Assembly (NCBI GenBank): GCA_963662155.1
Contig: OY759275.1
Location: 2,063,501 to 2,127,500, forward strand
DNA: 64,000 nt
Source: Lamellibrachia columna
Lineage: Eukaryota; Annelida; Polychaeta; Sabellida; Siboglinidae
Reading direction: 5' to 3'
A program made the position numbers and the translations under genes. Within the stretch, counting starts at the first letter, position 1; the number at the start of each line of letters is the position of its first letter. The notes below the pieces were generated by a model that was not told where the DNA came from, did not search any database, and saw only the letters and a program-made list of their open reading frames with translations. Below, piece by piece: positions 11,952 through 25,188 of the stretch.

Positions 11952-13750
11952 TCCACTGCACGTTGTAGTGCTCCTTCTAACTCCCCGCTATCATTATCCC
12001 TCGGGTTCACTGCATGTTGTAGTGTTCCTTCTAACTCCCCACTATCATTATCCCTCAGGTTCACTGCATGTTGTAGTGCTCCTTCTAACTCCCTGCTATC
12101 ATTATCCCTCAGGTTCACTGCATGTTGTAGTGTTCCTTCTAACTCCCTGCTATCATTATCCCTCAGGTTCACTGCATGTTGTAGTGTTCCTTCTAACTCC
12201 CTGCTATCATTATCCCTCATGTTCACTGCATGTTGTAGTGTTCCTTCTAACTCCCTGCTATCATTATCCCTCAGGTTCACTGCATGTTGTAGTGCTCCTT
12301 CTAACTCCCCGCTATCATTATCACTCAGGTTCACTGCATGTTGTAGTGCTCCTTCTAACTCCCTGCTATCATTATCCCTCATGTTCACTGCATGTTGTAG
12401 TGCTCCTTCTAACTCCCTGCTATCATTATCCCTCAGGTTCACTGCATGTTGTAGTGCTCCTTCTAACTCCCCGCTATCATTATCCCTCAGGTTCACTGCA
12501 TGTTGTAGTGCTCCTTCTAACTCCCCGCTATCATTATCCCTCAGGTTCACTGCATGTTGTAGTGCTCCTTCTAACTCCCCGCTATCATTATCCCTCAGGT
12601 TCACTGCATGTTGTAGTGCTCCTTCTAACTCCCCGCTATCATTATCCCTCAGGTTCACTGCATGTTGTAGTGCTCCTTCTAACTCCCCGCTATCATTATC
12701 CCTCAGGTTCACTGCATGTTGTAGTGTTCCTTCTAACTCCCCGCTATCATTATCCCTCAGGTTCACTGCATGTTGTAGTGCTCCTTCTAACTCCCCGCTA
12801 TCATTATCCCTCAGGTTCACTGCATGTTGTAGTGCTCCTTCTAACTCCCCGCTATCATTATCCCTCAGGTTCACTGCATGTTGTAGTGCTCCTTCTAACT
12901 CCCCGCTATCATTATCCCTCATGTTCACTGCATGTTGTAGTGTTCCTTCTAACTCCCTGCTATCATTATCCCTCAGGTTCACTGGATGTTGTAGTGCTCC
13001 TTCTAACTCCCTGCTATCATTATCCCTCAGGTTCACTGCATGTTGTAGTGTTCCTTCTAACTCCCTGCTATCATTATCCCTCAGGTTCACTGCATGTTGT
13101 AGTGCTCCTTCTAACTCCCCGCTATCATTATCCCTCAGGTTCACTGCATGTTGTAGTGCTCCTTCTAACTCCCCGCTATCATTATCCCTCAGGTTCACTG
13201 CATGTTGTAGTGCGCCTTCTAACTCCCCGCTATCATTATCCCTCAGGTTCACTGCATGTTGTAGTGTTCCTTCTAACTCCCTGCTATCATTATCCCTCAG
13301 GTTTACTGCATGTTGTAGTGCTCCTTCTAATTCCCTGCTATCATTATCCCTCAGGTTCACTGCATGTTGTAGTGCTCCTTCTAACTCCCCGCTATCATTA
13401 TCCCTCAGGTTCACTGCATGTTGTAGTGCTCCTTCTAACTCCCCGCTATCATTATCCCTCAGGTTCACTGCATGTTGTAGTGCTCCTTCTAACTCCCCGC
13501 TATCATTATCCCTCAGGTTCACCGCATGTGGTAGTGCTCCTTCTAACTCCCCGCTATCATTATCCCTCAGGTTCACTGCATGTTGTAGTGCTCCTACTAA
13601 CTCCCTGCTATCATTATCCCTCAGGTTTACTGCATGTTGTAGTGCTCCTTCTAACTCCCCGCTATCATTATCCCTCAGGTTCACTGCATGTTGTAGTGCT
13701 CCTTCTAACTCCCCGCTATCATTATCCCTCAGGTTCACTGCATGTTGTAG
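11952..13750. repeat. 54-bp minisatellite, about 33 copies
   Basis: Unit ctccttctaactccccgcta then tcattatccctcaggttcac and tgcatgttgtagtg. At 18 codons it leaves >600-codon frames open on both strands. The recurrent variant sites (ccccgc/ccctgc, gctcc/gttcc, cag/cat) all change amino acids in the minus frame, so I treat it as non-coding. Intronic in PMCA. Confidence 0.97.
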
Positions 13751-13956
13751 TTCTTGTAGTCTGTTTTTTTCTCACATGGCCAATAAACAATAGTTGGCTT
13801 GTTTTTTACAGGCCGATTTAATGTAGTTGTTACTTTACTGTAATCAGCTTCTTCTTCTTCTTCACATCCAAATTACTACAACTGGTTGCCTCTTTACATG
13901 GGAAAGTTATGTGGTTTTAACTTAGTCTGATTTTCTACATCTTAGAAATGTCCTGC

Positions 13957-14401
13957 AGTTGAGTGCGTAGTTCCAGTGCTGGGTGAGGCCAGTTGAGTGC
14001 GTAGTTCCGGTGCTGGGTGAGGCCAGTTGAGTGCGTAGTTCCAGTGCTGGGTGAGGCCAGTTGAGTGCGTAGTTCCAGCACTGGGTGAGGCCAGTTGAGT
14101 GCATAGTTCCGGTGCTGGGTGAGGCCAGTTGTGTGCATAGTTCCAGTGCTGGGTGAGGCCAGTTGAGTGCATAGTTCCAGTGCTGGGTGAGGCCAGTTGA
14201 GTGCATAGTTCCAGTGCTGGGTGAGGCCAGTTGAGTGCGTAGTTCCAGTGCTGGGTGAGGCCAGTTGAGTGCATAGTTCCAGTGCTGGGTGAGGCCAGTT
14301 GAGTGTGTAGTTCCAGTGCTGGGTGAGGCCAGTTGAGTGCGTAGTTCCAGTGCTGGGCGAGGCCAGTTGAGTGCGTAATTCCAGTGCTGGGTGAGGCCAG
14401 T
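13957..14401. repeat. Second 34-bp minisatellite, 13 copies
   Basis: Unit agttgagtgcgtagttccag then tgctgggtgaggcc. Same unit length as the 8.6-kb array but unrelated sequence. Confidence 0.97.
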
Positions 14402-15000
14402 CAGAGAACTATTGTAATGCTCTTCCTATTTGCAGGATGCTGCAGTGTATCATTGCTTCATTAGATGTACAAAACCACTCAGATGGACTGAACAAACAAA
14501 GTATGTAACAAATGTTTAGGCCTGCAAGTTGAAAGGAAGATTACAACACAGTAAAAGAAGAAATCACTTCCCCACAGACACAACTCAACACTAAACATAG
14601 TTTGTTTAGTTGATAAACACTACTGAAGGTTAAGAGCACAATGCTAGAGCACACAAGCCGCACCTTCTCATGTTGCCACAGTGCCCTCTAGTGGACATGT
14701 GTTGCACTAGTTGACAGAGCAGAGAGATGCTGTTATCAGTCTTGCACACGCTCAAGCGAGCCCCTTCGTTACATTCAACAATACAACGCTGTAGATAACT
14801 TGCAATTCAACTGCGAAGGCCTCGTATTTAAAACAGGTCAGCAGGTGTGAATTTATCAGAGTAAATATGCCTTGGACCAAAAGGAAAGCTTTGCAATAAT
14901 AAACCAGTCCACTTACATACAAAAATGACAGCTGGTGCTGTTTTTGTGACAATTTCCAGACATACTGAAACAAACCTCACTGAATAATAGACCAACATAT
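14402..15000. other. Unique PMCA intron sequence
   Basis: Nothing recognised beyond short open frames. Confidence 0.4.
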
Positions 15001-15096
15001 GTGATGTCATGAACACATATATGATGTCATGAACACATATATGATGTCATGAACACATATATGTTGTCATGAACAAATATATGATGTCATGAACAC
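15001..15096. repeat. 20-bp repeat, about 5 copies
   Basis: Unit gatgtcatgaacacatatat. Confidence 0.92.
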
Positions 15097-15324
15097 TTGC
15101 AACAATCTCAATTAATGTCGCATGCTTCTAGATTCTAGAGACTGGACAAGTCGTAAACCATCAACAAGGGTAACTACAGGCTGGGGTGTTGAATGTAAGA
15201 AGGTGACAGGGTGTTGACAGTGGCTGTGCAAGTGACTGGACACTGTGGTCAAGTAAAAAGCAAACAGGTCAGTGGTGAACTACAAACGTTAGACTAACTT
15301 GGGCTGAAACAACTAAAACTAACC

Positions 15325-15369
15325 AAGCATGTGCGTGTGTGCGTGTCCACGCACACACCATCCATGCTT
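15325..15369. other. Intronic hairpin just downstream of the PMCA 174-bp exon
   Basis: Perfect 11-bp arms gtgtgtgcgtg/cacgcacacac (15335-15345, 15348-15358) with a 2-nt spacer, bracketed by aagcatg/catgctt. Lies about 105-150 nt into the intron in transcript sense. Confidence 0.7.
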
Positions 15370-15475
15370 GACCATGCTGGCAAATCAATTGAACGTCAAA
15401 GTGGTCAGTCGTGACAACGTTTGTGGGAGCGATGAATGGGGGATGAACAAGAACGAGAAGGGAATGCTGACTGAC

Positions 15476-15649
15476 CTAATGTTGGAGGCGCGTGAGACCA
15501 CGTATCCACAGGATCTGCCCCCTACGACCCATCTCGTCCAAATCATCCTCATCACTGCTCTCTGCATTCTCCGCGTCCAACTGCCTTTCCTTCTTCCGGC
15601 CGGTCATGCAAGACTTTGGCAGTTTCGCCGTTGGCACAGACGTGACCAC
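15476..15649 (-). CDS. PMCA: PMCA exon: C-terminal linker and first half of calmodulin-binding domain
   Basis: A phase-0 exon of 174 bp (57 residues plus a final TAG), bordered by the acceptor TTGTGTTGCAG and the donor AG|GTCAGT. The peptide begins VVTSVPTAKLPK, the linker after TM10. It continues through an acidic stretch (SSDEDDLDE) and ends RRGQILWIRGLTRLQH, which is the anchor half of the PMCA calmodulin-binding, autoinhibitory domain with its key Trp. In relatives this exon ends LQTQ or IQTQ, and the next exon starts with (I/L)RVVxAFR. Here the last codon is TAG (plus-strand 15476-15478) where the family has Gln, usually CAG. If it is real and decoded as stop, both downstream alternative exons would be untranslated. 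Sequencing error, a haplotype variant, readthrough or a truncated pump are the alternatives. A GTGTGTGCGTG hairpin lies about 105-150 nt into the following intron. Confidence 0.9.
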   Translation of the reverse strand: MVTSVPTAKLPKSCMTGRKKERQLDAENAESSDEDDLDEMGRRGQILWIRGLTRLQH

Positions 15650-15783
15650 CTGCAACACAAGTGACCACTACCCTGCACCATACTGACCGCTTGACACATG
15701 ACAATGTGCATGATGGAACTGTGACATGTGCATGTTGGAACTGTGATCTTATAATGGTACATGACTTCAGATACTGTTCATCG

Positions 15784-17034
15784 GTCTGTCTCTCCATCAG
15801 TGCATGTCTGTCTCTCTGTCAGTGCAGGTCTGTCTCTCCATCAGTGCACGTCTGTCTCTCCATCAGTGCAGGTCTGTCTCTCCATCAGTGCAGGTCTGTC
15901 TCTCCGTCAGTGCAGGTCTGTCTCACCGTCAGTGCAGGTCTGTCTCTCAATCAGTGCAGGTCTGTCTCTCCGTCAGTGCAGGTCTGTCTCTCCGTCAGTG
16001 CAGGTCTGTCTCTCCATCAGTGCAGGTCTGTCTCTCCATCAGTGCAGGTCTGTCTCTCCATCAGTGCAGGTCTGTCTCTCAATCAGTGCATGTCTGTCTC
16101 TCTGTCAGTGCAGGTCTGTCTCTCTGTCAGTGCAGGTCTGTCTCTCCATCAGTGCAGGTCTGTCTCTCCATCAGTGCAGGTCTGTCTCTCCATCAGTGCA
16201 GGTCTGTCTCTCCGTCAGTGCAGGTCTGTCTCTCCGTCAGTGCAGGTCTGTCTCTCCGTCAGTGCAGGTCTGTCTCTCCGTCAGTGCAGGTCTGTCTCTC
16301 TGTCAGTGCAGGTCTGTCTCTCCGTCAGTGCAGGTCTGTCTCTCCGTCAGTGCAGGTCTGTCTCTCCATCAGTGCAGGTATGTCTCTCCATCAGTGCAGG
16401 TCTGTCTCTCCGTCAGTGCAGGTCTGTCTCTCTGTCAGTGCAGGTCTGTCTCTCCGTCAGTGCAGGTCTGTCTTTCAATCAGTGCAGGTCTGTTTCTCTG
16501 TCAGTGCAGGTCTGTCTCTCCGTCAGTGCAGGTCTGTCTCTCCGTCAGTGCAGGTCTGTCTCTCTGTCAGTGCAGGTCTGTCTCTCCATCAGTGCAGGTC
16601 TGTCTCTCCATCAGTGCAGGTCTGTCTCTCTGTCAGTGCAGGTCTGTCTCTCCGTCAGTGCAGGTCTGTCTCTCCGTCAGTGCAGGTCTGTCTCTCCATC
16701 AGTGCAGGTCTGTCTCTCTGTCAGTGCAGGTCTGTCTCTCCGTCAGTGCAGGTCTGTCTCTCCATCAGTGCAGGTCTGTCTCTCCGTCAGTGCAGGTCTG
16801 TCTCTCTGTCAGTGCAGGTCTGTCTCTCCGTCAGTGCAGGTCTGTCTCTCAATCAGTGCAGGTCTGTCTCTCTGTCAGTGCAGGTCTGTCTCTCCGTCAG
16901 TGCAGGTCTGTCTCTCCATCAGTGCAGGTCTGTCTCTCCATCAGTGCAGGTCTGTCTCTCCATCAGTGCAGGTCTGTCTCTCCGTCAGTGCAGGTCTGTC
17001 TCTCTGTCAGTGCAGGTCTGTCTCTCCATCAGTG
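15784..17034. repeat. 22-bp minisatellite, about 57 copies
   Basis: Unit tctgtctctccgtcagtgca then gg. Because 22 is not a multiple of three and the unit lacks stops, all three plus frames give the same 22-residue repeat; these are not genes. PMCA intron. Confidence 0.97.
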
Positions 17035-17367
17035 TCTTCCAAACCCATCTACATATGCTGCTGCTACCACACGTCTCCAACACTTTCCCTTTAGCTGTGT
17101 CTTCAACTTTCTGTCCCAGTTATGCCTTCCCCCTCCTCCGTGCTACTGCTCCTTATAGAACCTTCCTATGCAATCCCTCCTACTCCTCTGTCCTTAAATA
17201 CTGTTCCCCCAAGTATACTGTCAACTTGTTAATAACCTTTCCATCACTGTCTTCACCATTGACCTTCTCCATGACATTACACAGAATCCTTTTATTGTAA
17301 TCAATTACAAAGGTTGGCTACAATGATTACACATACACGTTGTGGCACATATTTACAGCTTATTGTG
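17035..17367. other. Pyrimidine-rich spacer
   Basis: C/T-rich plus strand between the 22-bp array and the hAT-like element. No gene seen. Confidence 0.4.
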
Positions 17368-18162
17368 CAGGGTTGAAAAAAATCATGATTTTTTTAAATA
17401 AAAAAACGGCTTGTTTTATTTAAATAAGATTTTTTTTTATTAGATTTTTTTTAAATCTGGTATATAGACATTTATATAGATGTTTAGTTACAAACTCTTT
17501 CAAACGTGTTCTATTCAAATTGATTTGGGTACTTGTCTTAACAGAGGGTACATGATTTTTGCTTATATAAAGACATTAGACAATGTCCACAAGGCCTCAC
17601 CACCTGTAGTTGCATAATCTGTCTTGGAAAGGAAAGCATGCTGTGTGTCTGAGGCTATAGCTGTGACAATTACTGTTTGATGAGCGGGTGGATTAGCACC
17701 TGTCCAGGACTCTGTGTACTCTAGACTCCAACCAGACTGCAAACTGGTACAGTATTACACAATTGTAGCCCAGACTGTCTCACTTGAGTCAACATACTGA
17801 ATTGGTAACAACTAGCACAAGCTCTAAGTGGACTTTAACTCAGGGCTTCTGATTTGAAGACAAGTTTGTGTGGCTTCACTGCATTCAGAAAGGGAATAGC
17901 TCAAACATACACAATGTCATAAAATATTTGACTATCAGGCTATCTGGTGACAATACAACTACACAAGTGTGCGCACTTTGTGCTTTTGTATTAAAAAAAA
18001 CATACAAAACTTTGTTGATCTCGATGCTTGTAAACACTTGTGTTAAATTCATATAAATCAGCGATTAAAAAAATCGGAAGTCAAAAAAATCATAAATCAA
18101 TTATTTTTTGGAAGTGATTTAAATCATGATTTAAATCAAATGATTTAAATCAAACAACCCTG
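17368..18162. mobile_element. Non-autonomous hAT-type DNA transposon (795 bp)
   Basis: Terminal inverted repeats cagggttg and caaccctg, each followed inward by AT-rich subterminal blocks built on atttaaatcatgattt. The flanks form an 8-bp target duplication with one mismatch: ttattgtg (17360-17367) versus ttattatg (18163-18170). An 8-bp duplication with CAGGG-type ends is the hAT hallmark. The interior encodes no transposase; a 62-codon frame is unremarkable. Sits in the PMCA intron, about 120 bp from the TM9-TM10 exon. Confidence 0.82.
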
Positions 18163-18279
18163 TTATTATGTACTATAAATACAACTGAATACATGTTATT
18201 GTATTACAATTAAAATTACCAAATGATACCCAAACATAACAGGATTGCGGGAAAGTAATATTTGACATTTCCGACATAC

Positions 18280-18387
18280 CTGACCCCAGAGAAGTTCTCC
18301 AATTCCAAACAGCAGACAGTACAACCACTGCTCTAATGTGAGGGCTTCAGTGGCGAATGCAAAACCACCCAACTGCACAATGCAAAT
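18280..18387 (-). CDS. PMCA: Plasma-membrane Ca2+-ATPase exon, TM9-TM10
   Basis: This exon encodes 36 residues of a P-type ATPase that exports Ca2+ across the plasma membrane. The peptide runs ICIVQLGG...[17 protein letters not shown] and matches the end of TM9 and all of TM10 of the PMCA family, including the VQ(F/Y)GG and LEQW...GELxWGQ signatures. It is preceded on the minus strand by a pyrimidine-rich acceptor ending TTTCAG and followed by the donor CAG|GTATGT, so it is a phase-0 exon of exactly 108 bp. From memory, the corresponding vertebrate segment is also 36 residues. The next exon in the transcript is 15476-15649, after a 2.6-kb intron filled by a hAT-like element and a 22-bp minisatellite. 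No upstream exon was recognised. Identity is seen directly in the sequence; pump activity is inferred from the family. Confidence 0.92.
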
Positions 18388-19639
18388 CTGAAAGAAGATA
18401 ACAGAAACGTTATATAGCATTGCATGCGATGCGTCGGCGATGTTGCTTGCAATAGAACCGATCCTAAATTTGATGCGAAGTCGCCTTGTCGCATCTGATT
18501 TGTCCAATCAGAGCCAGAGGCAGCATACGTGACAGTTACGTGACACGTCTTTATCAAAGGGCGAGAGCGTGCGGCTGTCAGAAAATAGAATTTTTTACAC
18601 TTTTTGGATGTCGTGGTTTTCGTTCACATTGATATCTTGGGCAGCAATGCCAAAAATCTCTGTATAAAATACCGACGAGAAATTCACAAAAACTCAAATT
18701 TTGTTGCATGCACCATAGTCCAGAAATGTGATAAACCTTGCGAAATCCAACTATTACGCACAACACATGCCATTTATTTGCTCCGATTGTAACGCGAACC
18801 ACCCGCGCAACGCGACGACGTTGTCTTGTCTTGTCTTGTAGTAATACTGGCCAACACTCCTATGGAGTCAAACGGTCGGGTATCCACAGAAAGCTAAACG
18901 CCTCATGGGTTCAGCATACAGTTACATTTCCCATTGGTGGCCATGTAAACATTTTGCAAAATTATAAGAAAACGTGACCATCAAAAATTCTAAAAGTTTT
19001 CACCAGCCGCTGCCCTAAAAATGGTAGAAGCTTGCCTCCCCCCACAAAAACAGATGGGAGGTTCATAACTTGTCGCTCTTCCTCCATGCTAAGACTTGCC
19101 TTCAATGGCGACTCACCTGTGCTGATCAGGTGTGCCTTATCTCCCACCAGTCTTCCCCAGATCCAGAAGGCCAGCCCCGGGACATGCCCCAGGGCAGATG
19201 AATATAGCCATGGTCATGTTGACATGTCTATGTGGCGACACCTGTAGGAATAAATTGTTATGCACGGCCAGTTTTAAATACTTTAAATAGTTAAAAACTA
19301 AATCTTAGTTCACTGTAGTTTTGATTTATAACATTTTAATATACTTATATAATTTATACATGTATATATTTCTTAGTGTCAGTCTAGGAAATATGCACAA
19401 CATGGTACAACCAAGAAACCTGGAAGTGAACACAATCACGACCAAATTCCATTTTGGTTTAAACATTATTTTCACCAATACTTTAAGAAACTAACACACT
19501 TGGGTTCAATTTTAGGAAAATTAAAATGCTAACATCGCTGTATGTCTACCAATTCATTATAATACACATTATTGAGTACATATTCTATTCTATTACATGC
19601 CTTATAGCTTAAGGCTATGGTAACATTGTTACTAGTCGT
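18388..19639. other. Unique sequence, no supported gene
   Basis: Upstream of the last recognised PMCA exon. Includes an exon-like segment at 19117-19241 on minus with consensus splice borders but stops in every frame, and a short dispersed repeat at 18830-18880. Confidence 0.4.
18830..18880. repeat. Short dispersed repeat, copy 1
   Basis: cttgtcttgta...ggccaacactcctatggagt and caaacggtc. Recurs with few changes at 28451-28503; about 50 bp, same orientation. Confidence 0.75.
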
Positions 19640-20272
19640 CCTCACTAGCCAGGGGTGGCAGTAGTACTACAGTACCCCTGGTAGACATCCTCACTAGCCA
19701 GGGGTGGCAGTAGTACTACAGTAACCCTGGTAGACATCCTCACTAGCCAGGGGTGGCAGTAGTACTACAGTACCCCTGGTAGACATCCTCACTAGCCAGG
19801 GGTGGCAGTAGTACTACAGTACCCCTGGTAGACATCCTCACTAGCCAGGGGTGGCAGTAGTACTACAGTACCCTTGGTAGACATCCTCACTAGCCAGGGG
19901 TGGCAGTAGTACTACAGTACCCCTGGTAGACATCCTCACTAGCCAGGGGTGGCAGTAGTACTACAGTACCCCTGGTAGACATCCTCACTAGCCAGGGGTG
20001 GCAGTAGTACTACAGTAACCCTGGTAGACATCCTCACTAGCCAGGGGTGGCAGTAGTACTACAGTACCCCTGGTAGACATCCTCACTAGCCAGGGGTGGC
20101 AGTAGTACTACAGTAACCCTGGTAGACATCCTCACTAGCCAGGGGTGGCAGTAGTACTACAGTACTCCTGGTAGACATCCTCACTAGCCAGGGGTGGCAG
20201 TAGTACTACAGTACCCCTGGTAGACATCCTCACTAGCCAGGGTTGGCTGTAGTACTACAGTACTCCTGGCAG
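19640..20272. repeat. 49-bp minisatellite with internal hairpin, about 13 copies
   Basis: Unit cactagccaggggtggcagt then agtactacagtacccctggt and agacatcct. ccaggggt and acccctgg can pair within each unit around the palindrome gtagtactac. Confidence 0.97.
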
Positions 20273-21278
20273 ATTGACCTGTTGAAACGTGGATTTGCCA
20301 CACAAAGTGTGGATGTAGGTTGAATCATTTGTACTTAGTCCCACGTCCTGTCTCGGTTGACATGTTTCTGGGAAGTAGACGTGTCCACGCCCAAACTTCA
20401 GACATTCCGTATGCGAGTCCTGTAAATCTAAGTAAGCAATATTATTGGTTAACACAGCAAATGAAAGTTCCACATTTCATCAGCCAGGGGAACTGCCAAT
20501 AACCAATAATCAGATCATATCATAAAAACATCCTGACCACCCAAAACTGTATTGGTTGACCATCATTTTGTTTAATGTAATTTGACGTTTACCTGTTTAA
20601 TGTTTTGTGGCAAACATCCTGTTAACATTCCACGCTGAACGACAATGTCGACATTCACAAACAGACAACGGTCAAACTACATATGGCCGTTCAAGATGTT
20701 GGAACAGATTAGTTTATGCTGTAACATGATTTCACATTAAAATGATCAGACCTTTAATTGTTAGTTCTTCTTGTTCTTGTTTAATCTTCTGACATCACTA
20801 TGTCACAGCAACGCTAGTAGCGTAACCTCTACTGCTAGGAGGGTGCGATCCACCTGGCACTTTCACCCTCAATTTGTGGTGGGCCGTACTGAACTGAGCC
20901 ATGTCAAGCTATTAGTCCCTGCTCGTCTCTGGGCTGTGTATCCACGGATTAAGGGTTCCTCTGGTACTGTTCTTAGCACTCTGTTGTGTTATACAGATCC
21001 GTGGGTAGTGTAATAAAAGCTGCTGACCAGGTAGGCTGACATACCCGAGTCTCAGGATCGTTTGAGGAGTATTTCTGTTGACCTTGGGCATTATGCATTC
21101 CCAGCCTCGTCTGATGTGTCACTTAGCCATGATTTTACTAGTGAGGCCATCAGCACTTGTAATGTTTGGGACTTGTCCTACCAGTGTGTGCCATATGTAA
21201 ATAACTATGTAACGCTCTCTGTGTCTCTCCTGGGAATATAACTGGAGGTGGCTTAGTTGTTCCCAGTATGATTGATTC
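20273..21278. other. Stretch with no assigned feature
   Basis: Moderate GC and short open frames (up to 80 codons) that I could not match to any family. Confidence 0.35.
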
Positions 21279-21612
21279 TACAGCTATGCCCGTGCCGTGG
21301 GCATGACATGTACTTCTACAGCTATGCCTGTGTCGTGGGCATGACAGGTACTTCTACAGCTATGCCCATGCCGTGGGCATGACAGGTACTTCTACGGCTA
21401 TGCCCGTGTTGTGGGCATGACAGGTACTTCTACAGCTATGCCTGTGTCGTAGGCATGACAGGTACTTCTACAGCTATGCCCGTGCCGTGGGCATGACAGG
21501 TACTTCTACAGCTATGCCTGTGTCGTGGGCATGACAGGTACTTCTACAGCTATGCCTGTGCCGTGGGCATGACAGGTACTTCTACAGGTACGCCCGTGCC
21601 GTGGACATGACA
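21279..21612. repeat. 38-bp minisatellite with hairpin, about 9 copies
   Basis: Unit ctatgcccgtgccgtgggca then tgacaggtacttctacag. atgccc/gggcat form a stem in each unit. Confidence 0.96.
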
Positions 21613-22804
<1,192 letters not shown>

Positions 22805-22830
22805 TATGCGCAAGTTCACCGCATATCTCT

Positions 22831-25136
22831 GCACCAAAGACAGTACTTCTACTCTTGTCAAGAGAGTACAGACCAAGCCCGGGGGGAGGGTACTGCCATA
22901 CCAAAGACGGTACTTCTACTTTTGTTAAGGGAGTACAGAGCAACCCGGGGGGGGTACTGCCATACCAAAGACAGTACTTCTACTCTTGTCAAGGGAGTAC
23001 AGAGCAACCCCGGGGGGTACTGCCATACCAAAGACGGTACTTCTACTCTTGTCAAGGGAGTACAGAGCAACCCCTTGGGGGTACTGCCATACCAAAGACG
23101 GTACTTCTACTTTTGTTAAGGGAGTACAGAGCAACCCCGGGGGTGGTACTGCCATACCAAAGACGGTACTTCTACTATTGTCTAGGGAGTACAGTGCAAC
23201 CCCGTGGGGGTACTGCCATACCAAAGACGGTACTTCTACTCTTGTCAAGGGAGTACAGAGCAACCCCGGGGGGGTACTGCCATACCAAAGACGGTACTTC
23301 TACTCTTGTCAAGGGAGTACAGAGCAACCCCGGGGGGGTACTGCCATACCAAAGACGGTACTTCTATTCTTGTCAAGGGAGTACAGAGCAACCCCGGGGG
23401 TGGTACTTCCATATCAAAGACGGTACTTCTACTCTTGTCAAGGGAGTACAGTGCAACCCCGTGGGGGGGTACTGCCATACCAAAGACGGTACTTCTACTC
23501 TTGTCAAGGGAGTACAGAGCAACCCCGGGGGGATACTGCCATACCAAAGACGGTACTTCTACTCTTGTCAAGGGGTACAGAGCAACCCCGGGGGGGGGGG
23601 GGGTACTGCCATACCAAAGACGGTACTTCTACTCTTGTCAAGGGAGTACAGAGCAACCCCGGGGGGTACTGCCATACCAAAGACGGTACTTCTACTCTTG
23701 TCAAGGGAGTACAGAGCAACCCCGGGGGGTACTGCCATACCAAAGACGGTACTTCTACTCTTGTCAAGGGGTACAGAGCAACCCCGGGGGGGTTACTGCC
23801 ATACCAAAGACGGTACTTCTACTCTTGTCAAGGGAGTACAGAGCAACCCCGGGGGGGGGTACTGCCATACCAAAGACGGTACTTCTACTCTTGTCAAGGG
23901 AGTACAGAGCAACCCCTTGGGGGTACTGCCATACCAAAGACGGTACTTCTACTCTTGTCAAGGGAGTACAGAGCAACTCCGTGGGGGGTACTGCCATACC
24001 AAAGACGGTACTTCTACTATTGTCTAGGGAGTACAGTGCAACCCCGTGGGGGTACTGCCATACCAAAGACGGTACTTCTACTCTTGTCAAGGGAGTACAG
24101 AGCAACCCCTTGGGGGTACTGCCATACCAAAGACGGTACTTCTACTCTTGTCAAGGGAGTACAGAGCAACCCCTTGGGGGTACTGCCATACCAAAGACGG
24201 TACTTCTACTCTTGTCAAGGGAGTACAGAGCAACCCCGTGGGGGTACTGCCATACCAAAGACGGTACTTCTACTCTTGTCAAGGGAGTACAGAGCAACCC
24301 CTTGGGGGTACTGCCATACCAAAGACGGTACTTCTACTCTTGTCAAGGGAGTACAGAGCAACCCCGGGGGTGGTACTGCCATACCAAAGACGGTACTTCT
24401 ACTCTTGTCAAGGGAGTATAGAGCAACCCCGGGGGGGTACTGCCATACCAAAGACGGTACTACTACTCTTGTCAAGGGAGTACAGAGCAACCCCGGGGGG
24501 GTACTGCCATACCAAAGACGGTACTACTACTCTTGTCAAGGGAGTACAGAGCAACCCCGGGGGGGGGTACTGCCATACCAAAGACGGTACTTCTACTCTT
24601 GTCAAGGGAGTACAGAGCAACCCCGGGGGGGGGGGTACTGCCATACCAAAGACGGTACTTCTACTCTTGTCAAGGGAGTACAGAGCAACCCCGGGGGGGT
24701 ACTGCCATACCAAAGACGGTACTTCTACTCTTGTCAAGGGAGTACAGAGCAACCCCGGGGGGGTACTGCCATACCAAAGACGGTACTTCTACTCTTGTCA
24801 AGGGAGTACAGAGCAACCCCGGGGGGTACTGCCATACCAAAGACGGTACTTCTACTCTTGTCAAGGGAGTACAGAGCAACCCCTTGGGGGTACTGCCATA
24901 TCAAAGACGGTACTTCTACTCTTGTCAAGGGAGTACAGAGCAACCCCTTGGGGGTACTGCCATACCAAAGACGGTACTTCTACTCTTGTCAAGGGAGTAC
25001 AGAGCAACCCCGGGGGGGGTACTGCCATACCAAAGACGGTACTTCTACTCTTGTCAAGGGAGTACAGAGCAACCCCGGGGGGGGGTACTGCCATACCAAA
25101 GACGGTACTTCTACTCTTGTCAAGGGAGTACAGAGC
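22831..25136. repeat. ~62-65-bp minisatellite with variable G-tract, about 36 copies
   Basis: Unit gtactgccataccaaagacg then gtacttctactcttgtcaag and ggagtacagagcaaccccgg. Unit length varies almost only through the G-run after cccc (about 4 up to ~14 G near 23590), pointing to replication slippage at homopolymers on top of unit duplication. Confidence 0.97.
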
Positions 25137-25188
25137 TCGATGACACACGACTTCTCGAAGAGGGGCGTGTGCACAACTTTCAAACCTC

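Noticed and set aside
11915..13793. Open frames of over 600 codons on both strands (54-bp array)
   Set aside because: The unit is a multiple of three with no stop on either strand. The recurrent variants change amino acids, and the segment lies inside a PMCA intron. No start context or family match.
15661..17300. Three overlapping plus-strand frames of ~470-500 codons (22-bp array)
   Set aside because: A 22-bp unit without stops yields the same peptide in all three frames.
19117..19241. Exon-like segment on minus with acceptor TTCCTACAG and donor CAG|GTGAGT
   Set aside because: All three frames contain a stop; the best one (LGHVPGLAFWIWGRLVGDKA) is interrupted by TGA. No family recognised and it is not part of PMCA.
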